Positions 18,535 to 27,065 of a stretch of 53,620 nucleotides of DNA are shown one piece after another. The notes beneath the pieces are model-generated. The model did not search any database, had not been told where the DNA came from, and saw only the letters and a program-made list of their open reading frames with translations. This DNA is from Phycisphaerales bacterium (lineage in GTDB: Bacteria > Planctomycetota > Phycisphaerae > Phycisphaerales > UBA1924). The DNA lies in NCBI GenBank assembly GCA_029260375.1, contig JAJDDI010000086.1, positions 1-53,620 on the forward strand, written 5' to 3'. Position numbers and translations under genes: made by a program. The stretch's first letter is position 1. Each line of letters begins with the position of its first letter.

Positions 18535-18652
18535 ACCAGACCCACCGACCATACATAGGAGTGGATCGTCCCGACAAGGACCCGAGCGTGTGCAGAGGGG
18601 ACCCGAGGCGATCACTGACCGACCACGAACCGACTGAACGGGAGAAGCGCCG

Positions 18653-19474
18653 ATGGCGATCAGCGCGAAAGATGTGATGGCCCTCCGCAACCGGACCGGG
18701 CTGCCGATGATGGCGTGCAAGAAGGCCCTGACCGAGGCCGAGGGTGACGCCGAGAAGGCCGAGGAGATCCTCCGCAAGTCCCTCAAGGGCAAGATGGAGA
18801 CCAAGACCGACCGCGCCGCGGGCGAGGGGCGGATCGGTATCGCTGTCACGGGCGACGGGTCCACCGCGACCATCGTTGAGCTCAAGGCCGAGACCGACTT
18901 CACCGCCAAGAACGACAAGTTCATCGACGCGACCACGAAGCTGGCCGACCTGGCCCTCAGGGCCGACGGCGCCGGCGAGATCTCCCCGACGGGCGAGATG
19001 GAGGCCATCATCGATGACCTCCGCATCACCACGGGCGAGAACATCTCCCTCGGACGGGCGCACAAGGTCGAAGGAGAGGCTGGCAAGTCCGCCTTCGGCA
19101 GCTACGTCCACCACGACGGTAAGACCGGGGTGCTCCTGCACGCCGAGGGCTCGATCAGCGACGAGACGATGCGTCAGGTCTGCATGCACATCACCGCGGC
19201 CTTCCCGCGTCCGATGGGCGTGACCGCTGACGACATCCCCAACGAGGTCGTCGAGAAGGAGCGAGCCTTCCGACTCAGCCAGGCCGAGGAGAGCGGCAAG
19301 CCCCGCGAGATCGCTGAGAAGATGGTCGAGGGTGGCATGCGGAAGTTCTACTCCGAGCTGGCACTGCTCGAGCAGCCCTTCGTCATGGACACCGCCAAGT
19401 CCGTCAAGGACGTCGTCGGCAAGGACGCGACCGTCGTTGGCTTCTACCGCTGGGAGGTCGGCGAGCAGGCCTGA
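18653..19474 (+). CDS. tsf: Elongation factor Ts
   Basis: It recycles EF-Tu by exchanging GDP for GTP. The protein has 273 residues. The N-terminal UBA-like domain includes VMALRNRTGLPMMACKKALTEAEGD, with the family's R-x-x-T-G-x-x-x-x-x-C-K-x-A-L pattern. The core contains GSYVHHDGKTGVLL. The C-terminal EF-Tu-binding region carries LLEQPFVMD and a VGFYRWEVGE ending. GGAG lies eight bases upstream of ATG 18653. It is probably co-transcribed with rpsB and ends at a terminator near 19514. Confidence 0.96.
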   Translation: MAISAKDVMALRNRTGLPMMACKKALTEAEGDAEKAEEILRKSLKGKMETKTDRAAGEGRIGIAVTGDGSTATIVELKAETDFTAKNDKFIDATTKLADLALRADGAGEISPTGEMEAIIDDLRITTGENISLGRAHKVEGEAGKSAFGSYVHHDGKTGVLLHAEGSISDETMRQVCMHITAAFPRPMGVTADDIPNEVVEKERAFRLSQAEESGKPREIAEKMVEGGMRKFYSELALLEQPFVMDTAKSVKDVVGKDATVVGFYRWEVGEQA

Positions 19475-19513
19475 GCCCGCCGCAGATCGTCCCGACCAAT
19501 CGATCTATCAACG

Positions 19514-19584
19514 CAGCCGGGCGTAGACCCAGGCGGGCGAGGTCCCAGACCCGCCCAACCTGAGCCTCCGCCCGGCTGTTTCTT
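19514..19584 (+). terminator. Terminator after tsf
   Basis: Outer 10-bp stem (19514-19523 with 19569-19578), an inner GGCGGG/CCCGCC helix, then TTTCTT. Confidence 0.65.
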
Positions 19585-19629
19585 CGCCGCCGCCCGCTGA
19601 TCCCACACCCCTGATTGAGCCGATCCCCG

Positions 19630-21003
19630 ATGAGCATGGACGAGACGCCCGCTCCATCCCGACCGAGCCCCTGGCTCGCCGTGCTGATCGTCGGGCTCGC
19701 CCACACCGCCTTCCGCCTCTGGGTCACGCTCGCCCCCGGCATGACCGGCCCGGGCCTGAGCGACGAGCAGAGCTTCCACCTCCCCGTCATCCGCGTCTTC
19801 GCACAGCAGTGGCCCAACCTCGACCTGAGCGACTACCTCGCGGCCTCCACCCCGGGCTACCACATCGCCATGGTCGGTGTCTCAAGCCTCGTCGGGGGCG
19901 AGCTGGTCCCGATGCGCGTGGTCAGCGGGCTGCTCGTCACCCTGATGCTCCTCGCGCTGACCTGGTTCGCCGCCAGGCGCGTGGGCGCCCTGGGCGCCGT
20001 CTGCCTCGCGGCGCCGCTCATCACCTCGCCCTACCTCGTCGGCGCCTCGACGCTGCTGCTGCCCGAGGGCGCGGCGTGGATGCTGCTCACGCTCGTGCTG
20101 CTGCTCGCGTTGCGCCCGCGGGTGACGTGGACGACCTACGCGCTCGGCGGGCTGCTGGTCATGCTGGCCGTGCTCACGCGGCAGATCTTTCTCTGGACCG
20201 CCGGCCTGCTCTGGCTCAGCGCCTGGCTCGGTACGGATCGAAGCGACGACCGCCCGAGCACGCTGCTGCCCGCTCGCGAAACTTGGTCTCTCGCTCCGCG
20301 GAGTCTCCGAGCCGCGATCGCGGTGGCCGCCACGCTGCCCGCCTTCGCCGCGGTCGCGTACTTCTTCCGGCTCTGGGGCGGGCTGACCCCCCCGCTCTTC
20401 CGCGCCGGCGGGGGCGCCTCGATGGAACTCGCCGGGACGCACACGGGCGTGAACCCGAGCGTCGTCCTGCTCACGCTGGCGGTCATCGGACTGGCCAGCG
20501 TCTTCTTTGCTGGGTACCTGCTCGCGCCCGTGCACCGGGCGTGGACCGAGCGGCGCACGCTGTGCGTCCGAGCGTGCTCGATCGGCGCTGGCGCGGGGCT
20601 CGCGCTGGCGATCGCGCTGCCATCCTCGTTCAGCCGCGAGGACGGGCGCTACTCGGGCCTGTGGAACGTGATCGCCAAGCTGCCCACGCTTGCCGACCGG
20701 AGCCCGGTGATGCTGGCGCTCGCGCCACTGGGCGGGCTCACGCTCGCGCTGATCTGGCTGTGCCTGCCCCGCCGGTCCGGGTGGGTGCTCGTCGGATCGG
20801 TCGCGGGCTTTGCGATCGCCCAGTCCGCCAACCACCAGGCGTGGCAGCGGTACGTCGAGCCGATGGCGCTGCTCGCGCTCCTTCTCGGGGCGGCGCTCGC
20901 ACAGTCGGGCGAGTCCCGTCGAATACCACGCTGGGCGCACGCGGGTCCCCTGCTGCTCGCGGGGCTTCTCCTGCTGATCACCCTGCCCCGGATCGGCGCC
21001 TGA
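19630..21003 (+). CDS. Polytopic membrane protein, possibly GT-C-fold glycosyltransferase
   Basis: A 457-residue protein with about ten hydrophobic helices, starting at about residue 15 (WLAVLIVGLAHTAFRLWVTL). The first large loop reads GLSDEQSFHLPVIRVFAQQWP and then ASTPGYH. An acidic DE pair soon after the first helix and a Pro-Gly-Tyr-His segment are reminiscent of GT-C lipid-linked sugar transferases of the ALG10/DIE2 type. This is inferred from topology and a few residues only, so the function is open. ATG 19630 was preferred over an in-frame TTG at 19615. It is followed by the LURP-one-like gene after 42 bases. Confidence 0.6.
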   Translation: MSMDETPAPSRPSPWLAVLIVGLAHTAFRLWVTLAPGMTGPGLSDEQSFHLPVIRVFAQQWPNLDLSDYLAASTPGYHIAMVGVSSLVGGELVPMRVVSGLLVTLMLLALTWFAARRVGALGAVCLAAPLITSPYLVGASTLLLPEGAAWMLLTLVLLLALRPRVTWTTYALGGLLVMLAVLTRQIFLWTAGLLWLSAWLGTDRSDDRPSTLLPARETWSLAPRSLRAAIAVAATLPAFAAVAYFFRLWGGLTPPLFRAGGGASMELAGTHTGVNPSVVLLTLAVIGLASVFFAGYLLAPVHRAWTERRTLCVRACSIGAGAGLALAIALPSSFSREDGRYSGLWNVIAKLPTLADRSPVMLALAPLGGLTLALIWLCLPRRSGWVLVGSVAGFAIAQSANHQAWQRYVEPMALLALLLGAALAQSGESRRIPRWAHAGPLLLAGLLLLITLPRIGA

Positions 21004-21010
21004 GCCTCGC

Positions 21011-21018
21011 GGTACACT
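21011..21018 (+). promoter_or_regulatory. Possible -10 element GGTACACT
   Basis: TACACT preceded by GG lies 27 bases before the ATG at 21046, leaving room for a short leader with GGGGAG. No clear -35 box. Confidence 0.3.
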
Positions 21019-21045
21019 CCCCCGACACCACGGGGAGCCGGACGA

Positions 21046-21639
21046 ATGGGCATCAAAGCTGGACCGGGCGAGATCTACACCGTGCGGCGCAAGATCCTCA
21101 AGATCTTCGGCGCCGCGTTCCATGTCTACGACGCCCAGGGCGGGCTCGTGGGCTACTGCAAGCAGAAGGCGTTCAAGCTCAAGGAGGACATCCGCCTGTT
21201 CACCGACGAGTCGGCCTCCACAGAACTGCTCCGCCTGACCGCCCGCCAGGTGATCGACTTCGGCGCCACCTACGACGTGACCACCCCGGACGGCGAGGTT
21301 GTCGGCTCGCTCCGGCGCAAGGGGCTCAAATCCAGCTTCGTGCGTGACGAGTGGCTGGTCTTCGATGAGACGGGCGCCCAGGTCGCCACCATCCGCGAGC
21401 AGGGCTCCATCACCCCGCTGGTACGACGATACGTGGACAACGTCGCGGCGTTCTTCCCTCAGAGGTTTGAGGTCGTCCGGCAGAGCGACGGCGCCCATAT
21501 CGCCACGCTCCGCCAGCACTTCAATCTCTTTGTCTATCGTCTGGGTGTCGCCGTCCACCAGGACGACGAGATGCTCGACGACCTGATGCTCCTCGGCTCG
21601 ACCTGCCTGATCGCGGCGATCGAGGGGCGTCAGAACTAA
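21046..21639 (+). CDS. LURP-one-related / tubby-fold protein
   Basis: A 197-residue cytoplasmic protein without signal or membrane helix. The pattern YTVRRKILKIFGAAFHVYDAQGGLVGY, then LKEDIRLFTDE, then DFGATYDVTTPDGEVVGSLRRKG, matches LURP-one-related proteins. These have a tubby/phospholipid-scramblase fold of a beta barrel around a central helix, here near the C-terminal LMLLGSTCLIAAIEG. The biochemical role of bacterial members is poorly defined; membrane-lipid binding is suspected. ATG 21046 has GGGGAG upstream. The superoxide dismutase gene follows after 24 bases, so the two may share a transcript. Confidence 0.75.
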   Translation: MGIKAGPGEIYTVRRKILKIFGAAFHVYDAQGGLVGYCKQKAFKLKEDIRLFTDESASTELLRLTARQVIDFGATYDVTTPDGEVVGSLRRKGLKSSFVRDEWLVFDETGAQVATIREQGSITPLVRRYVDNVAAFFPQRFEVVRQSDGAHIATLRQHFNLFVYRLGVAVHQDDEMLDDLMLLGSTCLIAAIEGRQN

Positions 21640-21663
21640 CCCTCCCCCCAAGGAGACGCAAGA

Positions 21664-22383
21664 ATGAGTGAGATCAGCAGAAGACAGGCGATCGGGGCGA
21701 TGGCCGGAGGCGTCGGGGCCATGGGCATGGCAGGCACGGCCCTTTCCGCCGAGGCGCTCGGCTGGGACGAGGCCACGGGCGCCTACACGCTCCCGCCGCT
21801 GCCCTACCCGCCCAACGCCCTTGAGCCCCACCTCGACGAGCAGACCGTGCTCATCCACCACGGCAAGCACCACGCCGGCTACGTCAAGGGTCTCAACAAC
21901 GCCCTGGACAAGCTGCACGACGTCCGCGCCGGGCGCGACGCCACACTCCTTCAACACTGGGAACGCCAGCTCAGCTTCCACGCCGGCGGGCACATCAACC
22001 ACACGCTCTTCTGGAACGGCATGGCCCCGTCCAACAAGGGTGGCGGCGGGCGACCCACCGGCGCCCTGGCCAATCAGATCGAGCGTGACTTCGGCTCGTT
22101 CGACAAGATGCTCTGGCAGTTCAAGGCCGCGGCGGCCAGTGTCGAGGGCTCGGGCTGGGGCTGGCTGGTCTGGGAGCCCATCGGACGGCGCCTGCTCATC
22201 ACGCAGATGGAGAACCAGCAGAAGATGATGCTCACCGGCGCCGCCCCCCTCCTGGGCGTGGACGTCTGGGAGCACGCGTACTACCTCCGCTACCAGAACA
22301 ACCGGAAGGATTATCTGGACGCGTTCACGAACGTGATCAACTGGGCGGAGATCCGCCGCCGGTTCGACGCGGCGCGGGCCTGA
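21664..22383 (+). CDS. Exported Fe/Mn superoxide dismutase with Tat signal
   Basis: It converts superoxide to hydrogen peroxide and oxygen. It has 239 residues. The N-terminus SRRQAIGAMAGGVGAMGMAG is a twin-arginine signal (RR at about 6-7) with AxA-type cleavage near residue 29, so the enzyme acts outside the cytoplasm. The fold follows from YTLPPLPYPPNALEPHLD. The metal ligands are in HHGKHHAGYV, GGHINHTLFW and DVWEHAYYLRY. NQQ in place of the Fe-type pattern and PLLGVDVWEH lean towards manganese, but metal choice cannot be fixed by eye. AAGGAGA lies upstream of ATG 21664. A terminator hairpin lies at 22528. Confidence 0.92.
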   Translation: MSEISRRQAIGAMAGGVGAMGMAGTALSAEALGWDEATGAYTLPPLPYPPNALEPHLDEQTVLIHHGKHHAGYVKGLNNALDKLHDVRAGRDATLLQHWERQLSFHAGGHINHTLFWNGMAPSNKGGGGRPTGALANQIERDFGSFDKMLWQFKAAAASVEGSGWGWLVWEPIGRRLLITQMENQQKMMLTGAAPLLGVDVWEHAYYLRYQNNRKDYLDAFTNVINWAEIRRRFDAARA

Positions 22384-22527
22384 GCCCCCTCAAACCGCGG
22401 ACGCGCGTGTTATCGGGATCCGCAGGGCCAGCCCGGGCGATCCGTAGGATCAAAACAACCCGGACAACTGGCACAACCGGAGCGGGAGCGCATACTCAGA
22501 GAGTCTTGTCTCTCTCCTCCTATGACT

Positions 22528-22565
22528 CGAGCGTTGGGCATCGCCCGACGCTCGGTTCATTTTTG
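22528..22565 (+). terminator. Terminator between sod and the peptide-transporter operon
   Basis: A 12-bp stem with one G-T pair (22528-22539 with 22543-22554) and a 3-base loop, followed by a TTTTT tract at about 22560-22564. It ends the plus-strand sod transcript and could also serve the convergent operon. Confidence 0.75.
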
Positions 22566-22595
22566 CACTCGGCTGTGCTGCGATCTGAGGCGTTG

Positions 22596-23561
<966 letters not shown>

Positions 23562-23576
23562 AGGCAATCCGGGCGG

Positions 23577-24647
23577 TCAGCCCTGGGCTCCCCTCGCGGC
23601 GCTGGTGGTGAGCTTGGCCGGGCGCTCCCTCGACGAGCCCAGCGGGTAGTGGCATCGGACGGGTCGGCCGTCGGGGCCCTGCTCCAGCACGGGCTCGACG
23701 TGCACACAGCGGTCACCGTCCGAGTACGGGCAGCGGTCCTCGAAACGGCACCCCTCGGGCAGTTCCCACAGGCTGGGCACGATGCCGGGGATCGTCGGCA
23801 GGCGCCCGGTCCCGCTCTTGCGCCCGCGCTTGGGGATCGACTCGAGCAGCGCCTTCGTGTACGGGTGCTGGGGGTTGTGGAAGATGTCCCCCACCGACCC
23901 CGACTCGATCACCCGCCCGGCGTACATCACCATCACGCGGTCGCACACGGTCGCGACAACGCCAAGATCGTGCGTGATGAGCATGATCGCGGTGTTGAAC
24001 TTCCGCTTGAGCCCGTTCATCAGGTCCAGGATCTGGGCCTGGATGGTCACGTCCAGCGCGGTGGTCGGCTCGTCGGCGATAAGGATGTCCGGCTCGCACG
24101 AGAGCGCGATCGCGATCATCACCCGCTGCCGCATGCCGCCCGAGAGCTGGTGCGGGTATTCCTTCACACGCTGCTCGGGGTTGGGGATCTCGACCAAACG
24201 GAGCATCTCGATCGACCGCTCGCGGCGCTGGCGCTTGTTCAGATCGGTGTGGTACTTGAGGGTTTCGTCCAGCTGCCAGCCGATCGTGAACACGGGGTTG
24301 AGCGCGGTCATCGGCTCCTGGAAGATCATCGCGATCTTGTCCCCGCGGACCAGGCGCATCTCACCGGCGCTCGCGCGAACGAGGTTCTTCCCCCCGTACA
24401 GGATCTCCGACTCTTTGCCGTAGATCGTCAGGTGGTCGGGCAGCAAGCGCATCACGGACTTGCTCGTCACCGTCTTGCCGCAGCCGGACTCGCCGACGAT
24501 ACCCAGCGTCTCGCCCGGGGCGACCTCGAAGCTGACGTCATCGATCGCCGTCACCACGCCGCGGTCGGTCTTGAAGCTCGTCGAGAGATTGCGGACCCGC
24601 AGCAGCGGCTCGGCTTTCGTTGTGTTGGGGCTGGTGGTGTCAGACAT
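23577..24647 (-). CDS. oppD: Oligopeptide ABC transporter ATPase (OppD/DppD)
   Basis: A 356-residue ATP-binding subunit pairing with OppF. Walker A is GESGCGKTVTSKSVM, the Q-loop is IFQEPMTALNPVF, and the signature is LSGGMRQRVMIAIAL. Walker B is ILIADEPTTALDVT and the H-loop LITHDLGVVATV. The C-terminal extension has GCRFEDRCPYSDGDRCVH. The substitution of Met for Gln in the signature (SGGM) is the usual OppD form. Its start overlaps the oppC stop by eight bases. Confidence 0.94.
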   Translation of the reverse strand: MSDTTSPNTTKAEPLLRVRNLSTSFKTDRGVVTAIDDVSFEVAPGETLGIVGESGCGKTVTSKSVMRLLPDHLTIYGKESEILYGGKNLVRASAGEMRLVRGDKIAMIFQEPMTALNPVFTIGWQLDETLKYHTDLNKRQRRERSIEMLRLVEIPNPEQRVKEYPHQLSGGMRQRVMIAIALSCEPDILIADEPTTALDVTIQAQILDLMNGLKRKFNTAIMLITHDLGVVATVCDRVMVMYAGRVIESGSVGDIFHNPQHPYTKALLESIPKRGRKSGTGRLPTIPGIVPSLWELPEGCRFEDRCPYSDGDRCVHVEPVLEQGPDGRPVRCHYPLGSSRERPAKLTTSAARGAQG

Positions 24648-26010
24648 GCTTGGGATCGAATGCGTCCTGGAGGGCGTCGGAGACGATGTTGAACGCCAGC
24701 ACGAGTATGAACATCAGAAAGCTCGCGGCGCCGACCTCCCAGAAGAAGTAGTTGGACAGGTCGTCCTTCGAGTTGGAGATCATCGTTCCCCAGCTCGGCT
24801 GCCCGCTCACGCCCAGACCCAGGAACGAGAGGATGACCTCGCTCTTGATGGCGCCGATGAACAGCAGGCTGAAGTTGATGAACATGATGTGGAACGTGTT
24901 CGGGATCACGTGCTTGAGCACGATGTAGAACCGCCCGAAGCCGATCGCCGTCGCGGCCTGGACGTACTCCAGCTCCTTGATCTTCATGACCTCGCCACGG
25001 ATCACGCGGGCCGTGCCGACCCAGAACGTCAGGCCCATCGCCGTGTACAGCTTGACCAGCTGCAGCTCGGGGTATTGCGCGGAGTTGTCGAAGTACTGAT
25101 GCCCGGAGAACATCACCGCCAGCACCGCCAGCAGCACCAGGTAGGGGATCGACGAGAGGGTGGAGATCAGCCACATCACGCCGCCGTCGATCCACCCGCC
25201 GTAGAAGCCCGCCATCGCGCCCAGCAGCGTGCCGATGAGCACGCTCAGCGTTGCGACCACCAGGCCCACCTGGAACGCGATCTTGATCGAATAGAACGCC
25301 CGCACCGAGATCGACTGGCCCAGCACGTCGGAGCCGAACAGCGTGCGGAAGGAGTAGACCATCCCGCCGAACCCGGTCGGCATCGGCATCAGGTCCTCGA
25401 GGGACGCCTCCACCGCGCTGAGCCCCTCGTCCAGGCGCCCGTTGATCTCTCGGCGCGCTTCTTTGAGCTCGACCAGCTGCGCCTCGAGCTCGGCGATGCC
25501 CTCGGCGTCGCCCGCCTCCTTCGCGGCCGCAAGCTCGTCGGGCAGGAAGAAGATGCTGTCCTCGACCCCCTCGAGCTCGCCGTAGATCGCGTCCAACGCC
25601 TCGAACCGATCGTTCGTCTCTGCCAGCATCACCCGCAGCTCAGAAAATGGCACATCGGCGAGCTTTCGCTCGGCCAGCGACACCGACTCCAGCTCGCCCG
25701 ACGGATCGACCATCGACTCGAGGTCCTTGCGGAACAGGCGGTCGAGGTTTCCAAGCTGCCAGTCGAGCGAGTCGTACCGCCGGTCAAGGTCGGGCGCCTC
25801 AAGGAACCCGGGCCACTTGGGCGGCAGCACGCGGACCTTGAGGCCCTCGCGGGACCCGACGTCCGTCAGCCCCGCGGCGTCAGATATCTGAGCGCCCACG
25901 ATCGCGACGAAGATCAGCGCGTACACGCCGATGAGCCCGGTGGCCACGAGCGCGAGCTTGTTTCGGAAGAACTTCCGCCAGGCGCGGGACCGCATCATGC
26001 GCTTGATCAT
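24640..26010 (-). CDS. oppC: Oligopeptide ABC transporter permease OppC with large insertion
   Basis: A 456-residue permease, against about 300 in ordinary OppC. Transmembrane helix 1 lies at about 19-40. The usual permease core begins near 215 with RTLFGSDVLGQSISVRAFYSI. The EAA loop reads QAATAIGFGRFYIVLKHVIPN and LSFLGLGVSGQPSWGTMI follows. Residues about 50-210 are an extra segment rich in Glu, Leu, Ala and Arg (for example AELEAQLVELKEARREINGR), likely an alpha-helical hairpin or coiled coil. It should face outside because it follows helix 1. It overlaps oppB by four bases and oppD by eight. Confidence 0.92.
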   Translation of the reverse strand: MIKRMMRSRAWRKFFRNKLALVATGLIGVYALIFVAIVGAQISDAAGLTDVGSREGLKVRVLPPKWPGFLEAPDLDRRYDSLDWQLGNLDRLFRKDLESMVDPSGELESVSLAERKLADVPFSELRVMLAETNDRFEALDAIYGELEGVEDSIFFLPDELAAAKEAGDAEGIAELEAQLVELKEARREINGRLDEGLSAVEASLEDLMPMPTGFGGMVYSFRTLFGSDVLGQSISVRAFYSIKIAFQVGLVVATLSVLIGTLLGAMAGFYGGWIDGGVMWLISTLSSIPYLVLLAVLAVMFSGHQYFDNSAQYPELQLVKLYTAMGLTFWVGTARVIRGEVMKIKELEYVQAATAIGFGRFYIVLKHVIPNTFHIMFINFSLLFIGAIKSEVILSFLGLGVSGQPSWGTMISNSKDDLSNYFFWEVGAASFLMFILVLAFNIVSDALQDAFDPKHV

Positions 26011-26987
26011 GACAGCCTCACCCTCGGATCGACGAGCGCGTAGAGCACATCGGTGGCGATGACGGTGAGGATGAAGATCGCCGCGAGCACGGCGACGAAG
26101 CCCTGGATGACCGGGAAGTCGAGCGCCCGCAGGGCGCCGATGAGCTGGAACCCCATGCCGGGAATGCCGAAGTAGATCTCCATGAGCACCGCGCCGGTGA
26201 TCAGGAAGGGCAGCGTCGTCATGACCCGGGTGATGATGGGGATCATGGCGTTCTTGAGCATGTGCACAAAGATGATCTTGCGCTTGGACGCGCCCTTGGC
26301 CATCGCCGTGGTGATGTAGTCCCGCGAGGACTCCTCGACCATCACCGCCCGGTAGAAGCGGGTGTCATAGCCCAGCGAGACGATCATCCCGATGATGACC
26401 GGCAGCATGTAGTACGACACCCAGTTCATGGGTGTCGCGCCCTCGCCGAAGAACAGCGGGCCGTACCCCTCGATGTTGAACGGCCAGTTCTCTCCGCCCA
26501 GCGCCTGCCGGGGCAGGAAGGCGCCGAAGAACTGCCCGAAGATGATGTACACCAGGTAGCTGATGCTCATCCCGAGCACCGCGAAGATCATGAGCGCCTT
26601 GTCAACCGCCCGCCCCCGGAAGTACGCCGCGACCAGGGCGATGCAGACGCCGAAGAACGCGGAGAGCCCCAGCGTGGGGACGGTGATCGCCAGGCTCAGC
26701 GGGATGGAGTCCTTGAGCATCTCGCCGACGGACTTGCCGCCCTGGGTCCAGCTCTCCTCCTCGAAGTTGAACGTCACGACGTTCTTGAGCAGGTCGAGAT
26801 ACTGGATCACGAACGGGCGGTCGAGCCCCATCTGCGAGCGGATCTCCGCGATCTCCTGCGGCGAGGGGTTCTTGCTGACCTGGGTCAGGGACGGGTCCTG
26901 GACGCGCAGCGCGAGCATGACGATCAGGATGATGCCGAGGTACACCGGGACGTTGTAGATCAGCTTGCGAGCGATGAATCCCCACAT
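26007..26987 (-). CDS. oppB: Oligopeptide ABC transporter permease OppB
   Basis: A 326-residue membrane subunit with six hydrophobic helices, the first at about 9-27 (LIYNVPVYLGIILIVMLAL). The permease EAA motif reads TAMAKGASKRKIIFVHMLKN, where Gly-Ala follows the family pattern. The usual IPGMGFQLIGAL segment and the DPRVRLS C-terminus are present. It forms the channel with OppC. It lies 78 bases after the binding-protein gene and overlaps oppC by four bases (ATGA). Confidence 0.94.
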   Translation of the reverse strand: MWGFIARKLIYNVPVYLGIILIVMLALRVQDPSLTQVSKNPSPQEIAEIRSQMGLDRPFVIQYLDLLKNVVTFNFEEESWTQGGKSVGEMLKDSIPLSLAITVPTLGLSAFFGVCIALVAAYFRGRAVDKALMIFAVLGMSISYLVYIIFGQFFGAFLPRQALGGENWPFNIEGYGPLFFGEGATPMNWVSYYMLPVIIGMIVSLGYDTRFYRAVMVEESSRDYITTAMAKGASKRKIIFVHMLKNAMIPIITRVMTTLPFLITGAVLMEIYFGIPGMGFQLIGALRALDFPVIQGFVAVLAAIFILTVIATDVLYALVDPRVRLS

Positions 26988-27065
26988 GGGGTCGCGTCCT
27001 CTCTGGGCGTCGGGGAGTCAGCGGGCACAGTCGCCCGGGGACAGGGTCTCACACGGGCAGGGACG

